A stretch of DNA of 64,000 nt from Kitasatospora sp. MAA4 (GCF_029893355.1 NZ_JARZAI010000025.1:1-64000), one strand, 5' to 3'. Shown: positions 45,201-61,000, counted from the first letter of the stretch. Notes: generated from the letters alone by a model not told the origin. Program-made: numbers and translations.

Positions 45201-46744
45201 TTGCCGACATAGGCGTCCACGACGACTTCTTCCACCTCGGCGGCGACTCGATCCGGGCCGTCCAGATGGCCGGCGCGCTGCACGACCAGGGCTGGGCGGT
45301 CTCGCTGCGGGACGTCTTCAACGCCCCGACCATCGCCGCCCTCGTCCCGCTGGCCCGCCCGGTCGCGGGTAGCGCCGGTGACAACGTGCCGTTCGCACTG
45401 CTGGACGACGCGATCCGGGCCGAGCTGCCGGAGGGCCTGGCGGACGCCTATCCGATGGTCTCCATGCAGCTCAGCATGATCTTCCACATGGAGATCGCCG
45501 GGTCGACCGACAGCTACCACAACGTCAACAGCTACCGGATCGCCTCCGACCTCGACGAGGAAGCGTTCCGCCGGGCGGTCGCCGAGGTCATGACGCGGCA
45601 CCCCGTGCTGCGCACCGGCCTGGACATCTCCGGCTACGACGAGCCGCTCCAGCTGGTGTACGGCGAACTGCCGCTGCCCGTCGGCTTCGAGGACCTGCGC
45701 GGCGCCGACGCGCAGGCCCAGGACGCCGCCGTCCACACCGTCTTCGACCAGCACCGCGGCACGCCGTTCGACCTGATGGAGCCGCCGCTGTTCCGGATCA
45801 CGGTGCAGCGCCTGGAGGACGCCGTCTTCCAGCTCACCATCTCCGAGCACCACGCCATCCTGGACGGCTGGAGCTTCACCTCCTTCCTCGCCGAGCTGCT
45901 GGACCGGCACGCCGCCCTCGCGGCCGACCCGGCCAGCGCGCCCGCCGCGCCCCCCGGCTCCACCTTCCGCGACTTCGTGGCGGTCGAGCGCGAGGCGGCG
46001 AAGGACGAGCAGTCGCTGGCGTACTGGCGCCAGAAGCTCGCCGGCGTCAGCGGCGCCCTGTGGACGGGTGCGGGCGACGCGCACGACCTGCCCCGCACCG
46101 TCGAGCGCGTGCTGCCCGACGCACCGGAGCAGCTGCGCAAGGTCGCCGACGCCGCCGGCGTCCCGATCAAGTCGGTCGCGCTGGCCGCCCACATGCGGGC
46201 CCTCCAGCAGATCACCGGCCTGACCAAGGTCACCACCGGCCTGGCGATGAACGGGCGACTGGAGCGCCGCGGCGGCATCGAGACCTACGGCCTGTTCCTC
46301 AACACCGTTCCGCTGGTCTGCGAGCCGTCCGGCGACGACCTGCTGGGCCTGGTGCGCACAGTGCACCAGGAGGAGCTGGACATGATGCCGCACCGCCGGG
46401 TGCCGTTCGCCCGGCTGGCCCGGCTGATGTCCGACACCCAGCTGGACAGCCAGTTCGGCTACCTGCGCTTCCACGCCCTCGGGCAGCTGGGCTCGGCGCA
46501 GATCGTGGACGGTCGGATCGGCTGCGAGCCGACCCTGCGCCACGAGCCCAACAGCTTCGCCTTTGGCGCCTCGCTGATCCAGGACCCGGTCTCGGACCGC
46601 GTGCTGCTGGCCGTGGACCACCAGCGGTCCGTGGTCCCGGACGCCCTCGCCGACCGGTTCATCGACGCCTACGCGGCCGCCCTCCAGGAGATGGCCGCGA
46701 CCACCGACATGCAGCACACCACCGAGCAGAGGTTCTCGCGATGA
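42266..46744 (+). CDS. NRPS, module 3 plus the condensation domain of module 4 (C-A-T-C)
   Basis: 1492 residues. C (about 8-430, HHIVWDG at 143-149), A3 (about 455-905; FTSGSTGRPKGV, NLYGITETT), T (Ser995 in HLGGDSI) and a second C domain (about 1040-1475, HHAILDG at 1195-1201) at the C-terminus. The A3 pocket (D-W-W-C-M-G-L-V-H) is close to the threonine code D-F-W-N-I-G-M-V-H, so a threonine-like residue is the best guess. TTG start with AGAAGGA. The stop overlaps the next NRPS gene (ATGA), so the terminal C domain should dock with that A-T protein. Confidence 0.93.
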   Translation: MTASGDVTRIAPLSGLQRGLWFLDRWNPEAATYNIPWIFEFAGALDLALLEQSLAAVSARHEALRTTFALHTEGPRQLVHAPAAVPLAVTDLRELSEDERAQRAESVIAAAAAAPFDLETGPLIRASALLRSDCATTVVIVVHHIVWDGWSAGVFEQELAEIYTALVEGRRPELPELTTQYADYAVEEENASFEEHLTHWKRELDGAPVLLELPGDRPRPSAQTYRGHTEPFGLTQGTAARVRELAEAEGVTPFMVQLAAFAVLLNRYTGVEDMVIGTPVTTRNRPELENLVGYFVNLLPLRVRLGATMTFRELLQQVQDSAFDAYSYLDVPFDQIVDQLALDRSAQHPPLVQVVFGAHAEDHEPLKFGPAEAHRQVFSNGTTKFDLTWSVFDDGELRGEVEYSTDLFDAQTVRRMTADWQTLLTAALDDCDATILRLTTPEREAAASAPVAIPEGRCLHELFEEAVDAHGGRTALSDATRSLSYTELDECANRLSHALIASGIGAGDRVGLLMDRTADILVSVLAVLKAGAVYVPVDLTAPAGRAAMVFGDTEVSLVLTDRPERVPQGPWVTYELTERAAEIAAMPAHRPGVAVRPGDVAYTIFTSGSTGRPKGVAVAHEHVSRLMAAGAEHFAFGPEEVWTLFHSYAFDWTVWEMWGALHHGGRLVVVPYVTSRSPAEFAELLEEEGVTNLCLTPSALRQLEPALRQRPRALPSLKWIMLGGEALDPDVVQRWFALDPLPPARLCNLYGITETTVHVTTHDVVGTADGFERSLIGAPMPHLSTMVLDDWLRPCPVGVPGELYIGGGSLAHGYWGRPELTAGRFVADPFGGTPGARMYRTGDVARRLPGGGLEYVGRADFQVKLRGFRIELGEIENALSAHPDVDACVVTVHDQRLAAYVTGGSPDGVREFLSRSLPDYMIPASVTVLETLPLTVNGKVDRAALPAPGVRTVAQGEHVAPRTPAEVLFAAVWSQVLDVADIGVHDDFFHLGGDSIRAVQMAGALHDQGWAVSLRDVFNAPTIAALVPLARPVAGSAGDNVPFALLDDAIRAELPEGLADAYPMVSMQLSMIFHMEIAGSTDSYHNVNSYRIASDLDEEAFRRAVAEVMTRHPVLRTGLDISGYDEPLQLVYGELPLPVGFEDLRGADAQAQDAAVHTVFDQHRGTPFDLMEPPLFRITVQRLEDAVFQLTISEHHAILDGWSFTSFLAELLDRHAALAADPASAPAAPPGSTFRDFVAVEREAAKDEQSLAYWRQKLAGVSGALWTGAGDAHDLPRTVERVLPDAPEQLRKVADAAGVPIKSVALAAHMRALQQITGLTKVTTGLAMNGRLERRGGIETYGLFLNTVPLVCEPSGDDLLGLVRTVHQEELDMMPHRRVPFARLARLMSDTQLDSQFGYLRFHALGQLGSAQIVDGRIGCEPTLRHEPNSFAFGASLIQDPVSDRVLLAVDHQRSVVPDALADRFIDAYAAALQEMAATTDMQHTTEQRFSR

Positions 46745-48495
46745 CCCACACCGACGCACTGACCCGCTTCCTGAAGGCCGCCGAGGCCACCCCCGACCGG
46801 GCCGCCGTGCGCGCCGTCGACGGTGAGCTGACCTTCGCCGCGCTGGAGCGCCGTACCGCCGAACTCGCCGGGGCGCTGCAGAGCCGGGGCATCGGGCGCG
46901 GCGACCGGGTCGGGGTGCACCTGCCCCGGACCGCGGAGCTCGTCGTGGCGCTGCTCGCGGTGTGGCGGGCGGGGGCGGCGTACGTGCCGCTCGACCCCTC
47001 GTACCCGCAGGACCGCCTCGCCTACATGGCCGCGGACTCCGGCATCTCGCTGCTGATCACCGCGGACGCGGCAGCCGTGACGCTGCCGGAGGGCGTCGCG
47101 ACGCTCCGCACGGCGGCGGCGCATGCCCCGGCCGAGGCTGTGGCGTTCACCGCGCTGGACCCCGCGTACGTCATCTACACCTCCGGGTCCACCGGCCGGC
47201 CCAAGGGCGTCGAGGTCAGCCGCGGCAATGTCGCCTCGCTGCTGGCGGGCCTGGAGGAGAACGGCATGTACCGCCCCGAGGCGGGCGTGGTGGGCTGGAA
47301 CGCGAGCGTCTCCTTCGATGCCTCCGTCCAGCAGTGGGCGCGGATCTGCCGCGGCGACACCCTGGTCGTCATCGACGACGCGCGGCGCACCGACCCGGTC
47401 GCGCTGGCCGCCCTGCTGGACGAGCACGGCGTCACCGACCTGGACCTGACCCCCTCGCACTGGGAGCTGCTGCGCGAGCCGCTCACCGGACGCACCCCGC
47501 GCCTCTTCATGGGCGGCGAGCCGGTTCCCGCGAGCACCTGGCAGGAGATCGCCACCGGTGGCATCGAGGCGCTCAACCTCTACGGCCCCACCGAGTGCAC
47601 CGTCGACTCCACGGCCGCCTGGATCACCGGTGAGGGACCGCACATCGGCACCGCCCTGCCCGGCGTGAGCGTGCGGGTGCTGGACGAGGCGCTGCGGCCG
47701 GTGGCCGACGGCGTGACCGGCGAGGTCTACATCGCCGGGCCGGGCGTCGCCCACGGCTACGTGAACCGCCCGGGCCTGACCGCCGAGCGCTTCGTCGCGG
47801 ACCCGGCCGGAGGCGGGGCAAGGATGTACCGCACCGGCGACCGGGCCCGGATCGCCGCCGGCGGCGTCCTGGAGTACGCGGGCCGCGTCGACCGGCAGAT
47901 CAAGCTGCGCGGCTACCGGATCGAGCTCGGCGAGATCGAGGGCGCCCTGACCCGGCACCCGGAGGTCGCCGAAGGCGTCGTCACGGTGCACGAGAGCGCC
48001 CCCGGCGACCAGCGGCTGATCGCCTACGTCACCACTGGCACGGCCTCCCCGACGGCCGCGGGCATCCTGGACCACCTGCGCGCGGTGCTGCCCGCGCACA
48101 TGATCCCCTCCGGCGTCACCATCCTGGACGCGCTGCCGCTCACCCCCAACGGCAAGGTCGACCACGCCGCCCTGCCGATCCCGGCCGCCGCACCGGCCGC
48201 CGCCGCGCCCGCCGCGGACGCCTCTCTGGACGAGCAGGTCGCCGACGTCTGGCGCACCGTCCTCGGCCTGGCCACCGTCGAGCCGACCGATGACTTCCTC
48301 GCGCTGGGCGGCCACTCGCTCGCCGCGCTGCGCGTCGTGCACATCCTGCGCCGCAAGCTCAACGCCGAGCTCCAGCTGCGCCACCTGCTGGACTCCCGCG
48401 ACCTCGCCGACTTCACCGAGTCGGTCCGGACGGCCGCCCGCGCGGGCGTCGCCAAGCGTCCGTCGCTGGTCGGCGCCGGCGGCGGTGTCCGGTGA
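46741..48495 (+). CDS. NRPS, module 4 adenylation-carrier protein (A-T)
   Basis: 584 residues: an A domain (about 8-480; YTSGSTGRPKGV, NLYGPTECT, YRTGDRAR, TPNGKVDH) and T (Ser526 in LGGHSL). The pocket read by eye is D-A-Q-D-F-G-L-V-D, close to the reported lysine-type code D-A-Q-D-L-G-V-V-D. A basic residue (Lys, Orn or Arg) is therefore expected. The condensation domain serving it is the C-terminal domain of the preceding protein. It overlaps both neighbours. This is the best-supported specificity prediction in the line. Confidence 0.93.
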   Translation: MTHTDALTRFLKAAEATPDRAAVRAVDGELTFAALERRTAELAGALQSRGIGRGDRVGVHLPRTAELVVALLAVWRAGAAYVPLDPSYPQDRLAYMAADSGISLLITADAAAVTLPEGVATLRTAAAHAPAEAVAFTALDPAYVIYTSGSTGRPKGVEVSRGNVASLLAGLEENGMYRPEAGVVGWNASVSFDASVQQWARICRGDTLVVIDDARRTDPVALAALLDEHGVTDLDLTPSHWELLREPLTGRTPRLFMGGEPVPASTWQEIATGGIEALNLYGPTECTVDSTAAWITGEGPHIGTALPGVSVRVLDEALRPVADGVTGEVYIAGPGVAHGYVNRPGLTAERFVADPAGGGARMYRTGDRARIAAGGVLEYAGRVDRQIKLRGYRIELGEIEGALTRHPEVAEGVVTVHESAPGDQRLIAYVTTGTASPTAAGILDHLRAVLPAHMIPSGVTILDALPLTPNGKVDHAALPIPAAAPAAAAPAADASLDEQVADVWRTVLGLATVEPTDDFLALGGHSLAALRVVHILRRKLNAELQLRHLLDSRDLADFTESVRTAARAGVAKRPSLVGAGGGVR

Positions 48496-49265
48496 TCACC
48501 GGAGCGCGGCCGAGGGCCGAGGGCGACTGGCTGCTCGTGCCGGCGCCGCAGGAGCACCGCCCGTACCGGCTGTTCTGCTTCCCGCACGCCGGCGGTGACG
48601 CCACCGCCTACCGCCGACTGGCCCACGCGATCGCCCCGTTCGCCGAGGTCTGGGCGCTGCGGATGCCGGCTCGCGGGGGGCGGCGGCGCGATCCGATGCC
48701 CGCCACCTTCGACCTGCTGGTCCGCACCCTGGTCGAGGAGCTGACCCCGCACCTGGGCGGCGACTTCGGCTTCTACGGGCAGAGCTTCGGCGCCCTGCTC
48801 GGCTACGAGGTGGCCCGGGCCCTGCCGCAGGAGCTGCGCCCCCAGGTGGTGGTGGCCGCCTCGGCCGCGCCGCCCAGCGCCTGGACCGGCACGATGCCGC
48901 AGGGCCGCGCCGCGGCCGACCTGCTGCGGCTTGCGGGCATGGGCGAACTGATCGAGGCGGAACCGGAGTTGCGCGACATGGCGCTGGCCGCCATCCAGAG
49001 CGACCTGGACGTGAAGAACACCTACCGCTACCGGCCGTCCCCGCTGCTCGACACCGACCTGTACGCGATCGCGGGCGACGGCGACCCGATGCTCGACCCC
49101 GGCCAGCTGGCCGGCTGGGCCCAGCACACCTCCGGCGACTTCGGCCTGTCGGTGGTCCCCGGCGGGCACCTGCTGGCGACCGTGGACGACCGCGGCCCGG
49201 TGGACCTGCTGACCTCGATCATCGGGCGCCGCTCGGCGCAGACCTCCCTGAAGGAGCACCAGTGA
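48492..49265 (+). CDS. type II thioesterase
   Basis: A 257-residue stand-alone alpha/beta thioesterase: LFCFPHAGGDATAYRRLA, WALRMPARGGRRRD, the nucleophile motif FYGQSFGALLGYE (Ser98) and a C-terminal His in VPGGHLLAT. Type II thioesterases remove mis-primed or stalled acyl groups from NRPS carrier domains. GTG start overlaps the A-T gene stop and its own stop overlaps the P450 start, so it is coupled to both. It is distinct from the chain-releasing TE at the end of the last NRPS. Confidence 0.93.
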   Translation: MITGARPRAEGDWLLVPAPQEHRPYRLFCFPHAGGDATAYRRLAHAIAPFAEVWALRMPARGGRRRDPMPATFDLLVRTLVEELTPHLGGDFGFYGQSFGALLGYEVARALPQELRPQVVVAASAAPPSAWTGTMPQGRAAADLLRLAGMGELIEAEPELRDMALAAIQSDLDVKNTYRYRPSPLLDTDLYAIAGDGDPMLDPGQLAGWAQHTSGDFGLSVVPGGHLLATVDDRGPVDLLTSIIGRRSAQTSLKEHQ

Positions 49266-50455
49266 GCCTCACCATGACCACCACCAGGGTCGATCTGACG
49301 GACCCGACGCTGTGGGCCCGGCCCGACATCGCCGAGATCGTCGACGGCCTGCGCGCCGAGGGCGCCGTGCACCGGATGGAGACCGCCGACGACGGTCCCG
49401 TCTGGTCGGTGCTCTCCTACGACCTGGCGAGCGAGGTCCTGAAGGACACCGCGACGTACAGCTCGGAGGGCGGCTCGCTGCTCGGCGCCGGAGTCGGCGT
49501 CACCCCGGCCGGCGCGGGCCGCATGATGGCGCTGTCCGACCCGCCCCGGCACCGTGAACTCCGCACCCCCGCCGTGCCGTTCTTCTCGCCCAGCGGCGCG
49601 CGCAACGCCTCCCGGAGCATCACCGAGCTGGCCGGGGAGATCTTCGACAAGGCGATGGAGCTGGGCGAGGTCGACCTGTCGGACGCCGTCTCCGCGCTCC
49701 CGCTGGCGGTGATGTGCGACCTGCTCGACGTCCCCGCCAAGGACCGCGAGATGGTCGTCCGGGTCTGCGACCAGGCGTTCCTGGGACGTACGGCCGAGGA
49801 GCGCCGGGCCGGCCACCAGCAGCTGATTCCGTTCCTGCTGCACCAGGTGATGATGCGCCGGGCCAAGCCGGGCGACGACCTGATCAGCAAGATGGCCACC
49901 TACCGGGTCGGCGGCCGGCTGCTGCCCGTGGAGGACGTCGTCCTCAACCTGGACAACATCGTCGTCGGCGGCGTCCAGACCGTGCGCCACACGGCGGCCA
50001 TGGGCCTGCTGACGCTCACTCAGCATCCGGAGCTGTGGCGGAAGTTGCAGTCCGGCGAGGCCGAGATGGGCCCCGCGCTGGACGAGCTGCTGCGCTGGAC
50101 CTCGGTCGGCCTGCACACGCTGCGCACCGCCAGCCGGGACGTGGTGCTCGGCGGTCACCAGGTCCGCGAAGGGGACCGGGTCGTCGTCTGGACCTGGGCG
50201 GCCAACCGCGACCCCGCGGCCTTCGACCGGCCGCACGAGATCATCCTCGACCGGTCGCCCAACCGGCACCTGGCGCTGGGCCTGGGCGCCCACTACTGCA
50301 TCGGCGCGCCGCTGGCGAAGGCCGAGCTCAGCGCGCTGTTCTCGGCCGCGCTGGAGCGCGTCGCGCAGATCGTGCCGACCGGGCCGCCGGTGCACAACCG
50401 CTCGATCATCAACTTCGGGCTCGACCACTTCCCGGTGCGCCTGATCGCCCGCTGA
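49262..50455 (+). CDS. cytochrome P450
   Basis: A 397-residue bacterial P450 with heme-ligand Cys346 in LALGLGAHYCIGAPLAKAEL, an ExxR motif (DELLRW), and an I-helix segment NIVVGGVQTVRHTA with the oxygen-activation Thr. MALSDPPRHRELR is the usual Arg-containing B/C-region motif. There is no signal or membrane anchor, so it is soluble and needs separate redox partners. In this setting it most likely hydroxylates (or cross-links) a carrier-bound residue or the released peptide. Start is GTG 49262 in overlap with the thioesterase, or ATG 49274. Confidence 0.94.
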   Translation: MSLTMTTTRVDLTDPTLWARPDIAEIVDGLRAEGAVHRMETADDGPVWSVLSYDLASEVLKDTATYSSEGGSLLGAGVGVTPAGAGRMMALSDPPRHRELRTPAVPFFSPSGARNASRSITELAGEIFDKAMELGEVDLSDAVSALPLAVMCDLLDVPAKDREMVVRVCDQAFLGRTAEERRAGHQQLIPFLLHQVMMRRAKPGDDLISKMATYRVGGRLLPVEDVVLNLDNIVVGGVQTVRHTAAMGLLTLTQHPELWRKLQSGEAEMGPALDELLRWTSVGLHTLRTASRDVVLGGHQVREGDRVVVWTWAANRDPAAFDRPHEIILDRSPNRHLALGLGAHYCIGAPLAKAELSALFSAALERVAQIVPTGPPVHNRSIINFGLDHFPVRLIAR

Positions 50456-50538
50456 GCCACCGGTTTTCTGCCTGCTCTTCTGCCGGATGTCCGCACCGCG
50501 GCGCCCATAGATTCGACTCAACCAAGGAGGTCACCACC

Positions 50539-50751
50539 ATGACGAACCCATTCGAGGACGACAACAGCAAGTACCTGGTGCTGGTGAACGACGAGAACCA
50601 GCACTCGCTCTGGCCGGCCTGGATCGAGGTGCCGGAGGGCTGGTTCGCCACCCACCGCGAGGACACCCGCCAGGGCTGCCTCGGCTACATCGAGAAGAAC
50701 TGGACCGACATCCGTCCGGCCAGCCTCGTCGCGACGCTCGAGCGGCAGTGA
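50539..50751 (+). CDS. MbtH-like NRPS accessory protein
   Basis: A 70-residue MbtH-like protein: NPFEDDNSKYLVLVNDENQ, then HSLWPAWIEVPEGW and CLGYIEKNWTDIRP, covering all invariant tryptophans and the NxExQxSLWP motif. It binds adenylation domains and keeps them soluble and active. An exceptionally good AAGGAGG ribosome site is present. The dioxygenase gene starts 7 bp later. Confidence 0.97.
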   Translation: MTNPFEDDNSKYLVLVNDENQHSLWPAWIEVPEGWFATHREDTRQGCLGYIEKNWTDIRPASLVATLERQ

Positions 50752-50758
50752 CCCGGCC

Positions 50759-51754
50759 ATGCTGAACTGGGAGATCAACCCGGGCCGGCCGGCCCTGACG
50801 CAGGTGTCCGGCGTGACGGACATGGACGCGGCGTGCGCCTGGCTGGAGACGGCCGCCCCCGACCTGCGGGCGGGCCTGCACGAGTACGGCGTGGTGTTCC
50901 TGCGCGGCCTGCCCGTCGCGGACAGTGCGGACGTCGCCAGGATCCGCGAGATCCTGGTCCCCACCCGGACCCCGTACCGCGAGAAGGCCACCCCGCGCAG
51001 CGACTTCGGCAACGGCGTCTCCTCGTCCACCGACCTGCCGCCCGCGCAGTCGATCCACATGCACAACGAGAACAGCTACACGCTGACCTTCCCCGGTCTG
51101 CTGCTCTTCGCCTGCCTGATCGCCCCGCCGGTGGGCGGCGCCACCCCGACCGCGGACGTCCGCAAGGTGCTCGACGCCCTGCCGCCGCGGCTGGTGGAGC
51201 GGATGAAGTCGTCCGGCTGGACGCTCACCCGCAACTACTCCGAGTACGTCTCGCTGGACTGGCGCACCGCGTTCGCCACCGACGACCCGGCGAAGGTCGC
51301 CGAGTACTGCGCGGAGAACCACATCGCCATGGAGTGGCGTGAGGACGGCTCGCTGCGCACCAGCCAGCTCCGCCCGGGGACGATCACCCACCCGGTCACC
51401 GGCGACGAGGTGTGGTTCAACCACATGGCGTTCTGGAACGAGTGGTCGCTGGAGCCGGACATCCGCGAGGCGATGACCGAGCTGTTCGGCTCCGACGGCC
51501 TGCCGTTCAACACCGGCATGGGCGACGGCGAGCCGCTCACCCGCGAGGACGTGGAGACGATCAACGCGGCCTACGCGGCCGCCACCGTGCGGGAGACCTG
51601 GCAGCAGGGCGACGTGATGCTCGTGGACAACATCCTCGCCACGCACGGCCGCGACCCCTTCAGCGGTGACCGCAAGATCGCCGTCGTGATGGGCGAGCCC
51701 GTCGACGTCCTGGACTGCAAGCCCAGCGTGCTCCCCGCAGCCTCCGCCGTCTGA
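50759..51754 (+). CDS. SyrP-type TauD/TfdA Fe(II)/2-oxoglutarate dioxygenase
   Basis: A 331-residue dioxygenase of the TauD/TfdA fold. The iron facial triad reads His102-x-Glu104 in SIHMHNENS and distal His296 in ILATHGRDPF. The HxE (not HxD) and the surrounding MHNENSY sequence are those of SyrP, the syringomycin enzyme that beta-hydroxylates carrier-bound aspartate. Other marks are FLRGLPV, TPYREKATPRS, and DVMLVDN before the last His. It probably hydroxylates the beta-carbon of a T-bound acidic or amide residue. The 3-methyl-Asp/Asn unit would be a notable substrate, but this is inference. Confidence 0.9.
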   Translation: MLNWEINPGRPALTQVSGVTDMDAACAWLETAAPDLRAGLHEYGVVFLRGLPVADSADVARIREILVPTRTPYREKATPRSDFGNGVSSSTDLPPAQSIHMHNENSYTLTFPGLLLFACLIAPPVGGATPTADVRKVLDALPPRLVERMKSSGWTLTRNYSEYVSLDWRTAFATDDPAKVAEYCAENHIAMEWREDGSLRTSQLRPGTITHPVTGDEVWFNHMAFWNEWSLEPDIREAMTELFGSDGLPFNTGMGDGEPLTREDVETINAAYAAATVRETWQQGDVMLVDNILATHGRDPFSGDRKIAVVMGEPVDVLDCKPSVLPAASAV

Positions 51755-51786
51755 CACCTCCTGCTCAGTGATGTGAAGGAAGAATC

Positions 51787-58779
<6,993 letters not shown>

Positions 58780-58783
58780 TGCG

Positions 58784-60070
58784 ATGACACAACTGTCCGT
58801 AGCACCGGCCGTGGCGAAACCGGTGGCCGCACGCGGCCGTTGGGGCCTGTGGGCCGAGCACGACTTCCGCAGGCTGTGGATCGGCGAGACGACGAGCGGT
58901 CTGGGGACCGCCGTCGGCCATGTCTCGCTCTCCCTGGTGGCCGTGGTCGTCCTGAACGCGAGCCCGGTCATGATGGGAGTCCTGACGGCGGCAGCCTGGA
59001 TACCGTGGCTGCTCATCGGCCTGCCGGCCGGCGCCTGGGTCGACCGGTGGCCGCGGCGCCGGGTGATGCTGGTCAGCGACCTGGCCCTGATGCTGCTCTT
59101 CGCCAGCGTGCCGCTGGCCGCCTGGCTGGGCGTCCTGACGATGACTCAACTGCTGCTCGTGGCGGTGGCGGCCGGTACGGCGAAGGTGTTCTTCACCACC
59201 GCCTACGGCGCAGTCGTCCCCTCCCTGGTCGCCGAGTCGGACCTGCTGGAGGCGAACACCAAGCTGCGCAGCGGCGAGTCGGCCGCGGACGTGGCCGGCC
59301 CCGGCGTCGCGGGCGTGCTCTCGCAGGTGTTCGGAGCGGTCAGCGGGCTGCTGCTGGACTCCGTCACGTACCTGGTCTCCGCGCTCTGCCTGCGCTCGAT
59401 CACGGCGGTCGAGGAGCAGCGGGCGCCCGCCGAGCGGCGCGGGATCGGCGGCGAGATCGCCGAGGGCATCCGGTTCGTCGCCCGCGATCCGTACCTGCGC
59501 ACGCTCACCTGCTTCGCCACGCTGGCGAACCTGGGCCTGAACGGCATCCAGGCCGTGCAGGTGGTGTTCCTGGTCCGCAGCGTCGGCCTGCAACCGAGCG
59601 CTGTCGGCGCGGTGTTCGCGGTGGTCAGCGTCGGCGGGCTGGCCGGGGCGATGTTCGCCCGCAAGGTCGCCCGCCGATTCGGCACCGCCCGCGGACTGCT
59701 GCTCTGCCAGCTGGTCATCGCGCCCTTCATCGTCCTGCTGCCGTGCGCCGGGCGGGGCCTGCCGCTGCCGCTGAGCGTGCTCGCCTGGGCGGTCGCGGTC
59801 GGTGGCGTGGTCTGCGCCAACGTCATCGCCGGGAGCTTCTACCAGAGTTACTGCCCGCCGGAGATGCTCGGCCGGATCCGGGCGAGTGCCTCGACCGTCA
59901 ACTACGGGTCGATCCCGTTCGGCGCCCTGCTGGGCGGCTATCTGGGAGAGCTCATCGACAGCAGGAACACGATCTGGGTGATGTCCCTGGTCCTGCTGAC
60001 CGCCGGCCTCGTCCTGCTGGCCGGCCCGATCCGCACCCTGCGGGACTTCCCGCGCCGCACCGAGGCGTGA
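58784..60070 (+). CDS. MFS transporter
   Basis: A 428-residue major facilitator protein of the macrolide-efflux (MefA/enterobactin exporter) type with about 12 membrane segments. It opens GLWAEHDFRRLWIGETTSGL and has the loop motif LPAGAWVDRWPRRRVMLVSDL (motif A-like D-R-x-x-R-R) between helices 2 and 3. It starts 4 bp after the NRPS stop, so it is cotranscribed and is the most likely exporter of the peptide, and possibly the self-resistance determinant. Confidence 0.9.
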   Translation: MTQLSVAPAVAKPVAARGRWGLWAEHDFRRLWIGETTSGLGTAVGHVSLSLVAVVVLNASPVMMGVLTAAAWIPWLLIGLPAGAWVDRWPRRRVMLVSDLALMLLFASVPLAAWLGVLTMTQLLLVAVAAGTAKVFFTTAYGAVVPSLVAESDLLEANTKLRSGESAADVAGPGVAGVLSQVFGAVSGLLLDSVTYLVSALCLRSITAVEEQRAPAERRGIGGEIAEGIRFVARDPYLRTLTCFATLANLGLNGIQAVQVVFLVRSVGLQPSAVGAVFAVVSVGGLAGAMFARKVARRFGTARGLLLCQLVIAPFIVLLPCAGRGLPLPLSVLAWAVAVGGVVCANVIAGSFYQSYCPPEMLGRIRASASTVNYGSIPFGALLGGYLGELIDSRNTIWVMSLVLLTAGLVLLAGPIRTLRDFPRRTEA

Positions 60071-60107
60071 GTCCTTCTCCATCCGTACCTATCTTGGGAG
60101 TTGTTCT

Positions 60108-60938
60108 ATGAGCCAGACCACGCAGGTCCGGACCCCCCGTCCGCGCCGCTACCTGATGTGCCGCCCGACCTACTTCGACGTGACGTACTCGATCAACCCC
60201 TGGATGGACCCCGCCAAGCCGGTGGACTCCGGCCTCGCGGTCGCCCAGTGGGAGAGACTCCGGGCGCTGTACCAGGAGTTGGGCTACCAGATCGACCTGA
60301 TCGACCCGCTGCCCGGCCTGCCCGACATGGTGTACGCGGCGAACGGCGCGACGGTGGTGGACGGCAAGGTGCTCGGCGCCCGGTTCCGCAACCCGGAGCG
60401 CGCCGCCGAAGGCCCCGCCTACCTGGAGTGGTTCCGCGAGCAGGGCTACCAGGTGACGCACGACCCGATCCACGTGAACGAGGGCGAGGGTGACTTCCTC
60501 ACCACCGCGAGCTGGCTGCTGGCCGGCAAGGGCTTCCGCAGCGTTCCCGACGGACACGCCGAGGCCCAGGAGCTGTTCGGGCGCCCGGTGGTCGGGCTGG
60601 AGCTGGTGGACCCGCGCTTCTACCACCTCGACACGGCGCTGACCGTGCTGGACGGCGACGAGATCATGTACTACCCGGAGGCGTTCTCGCCGGGCAGCCA
60701 GGCCGTTCTGCGCCGGCTCTTCCCCGACGCGATCCTGGTGGCCGAGGAGGACGCCGAGGTGTTCGGGCTCAACGCGGTCAGCGACGGCTTCCACGTGGTG
60801 CTGCCCGAGGCCGCCACCGGTGTGATGGAGCAGCTGCGCGAGCGCGGCTTCCAGCCGATCGGGATGGACCTGTCCGAACTGCTCAAGGGCGGCGGCAGCG
60901 TGAAGTGCTGCACCCTCGAAATCCGCGACCGCGCCTGA
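60108..60938 (+). CDS. ddaH: dimethylargininase (N-dimethylarginine dimethylaminohydrolase) homologue
   Basis: A 276-residue pentein-fold hydrolase strongly like actinobacterial DDAH: RYLMCRPTYFDVTYSINPWM, PDMVYAANGATVVDG, HVNEGEGDF, VVGLELVDPRFYHLDTALTV, EIMYYPEAFSPGSQAVLRRL and a C-terminal catalytic cysteine in GGGSVKCC. It hydrolyses methylated arginines to citrulline, or acts on related guanidines. Normally it is a housekeeping gene beside ornithine aminotransferase. Here it lies between NRPS exporter and PPTase, so it may have been recruited for an arginine-derived residue or merely carried along. Confidence 0.88.
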   Translation: MSQTTQVRTPRPRRYLMCRPTYFDVTYSINPWMDPAKPVDSGLAVAQWERLRALYQELGYQIDLIDPLPGLPDMVYAANGATVVDGKVLGARFRNPERAAEGPAYLEWFREQGYQVTHDPIHVNEGEGDFLTTASWLLAGKGFRSVPDGHAEAQELFGRPVVGLELVDPRFYHLDTALTVLDGDEIMYYPEAFSPGSQAVLRRLFPDAILVAEEDAEVFGLNAVSDGFHVVLPEAATGVMEQLRERGFQPIGMDLSELLKGGGSVKCCTLEIRDRA

Positions 60939-61000
60939 GTGTTGACCCGCACCACCTGACCAGCTCGACCCGTGAACCCGTGTACCGACCGCGAGGCCTG

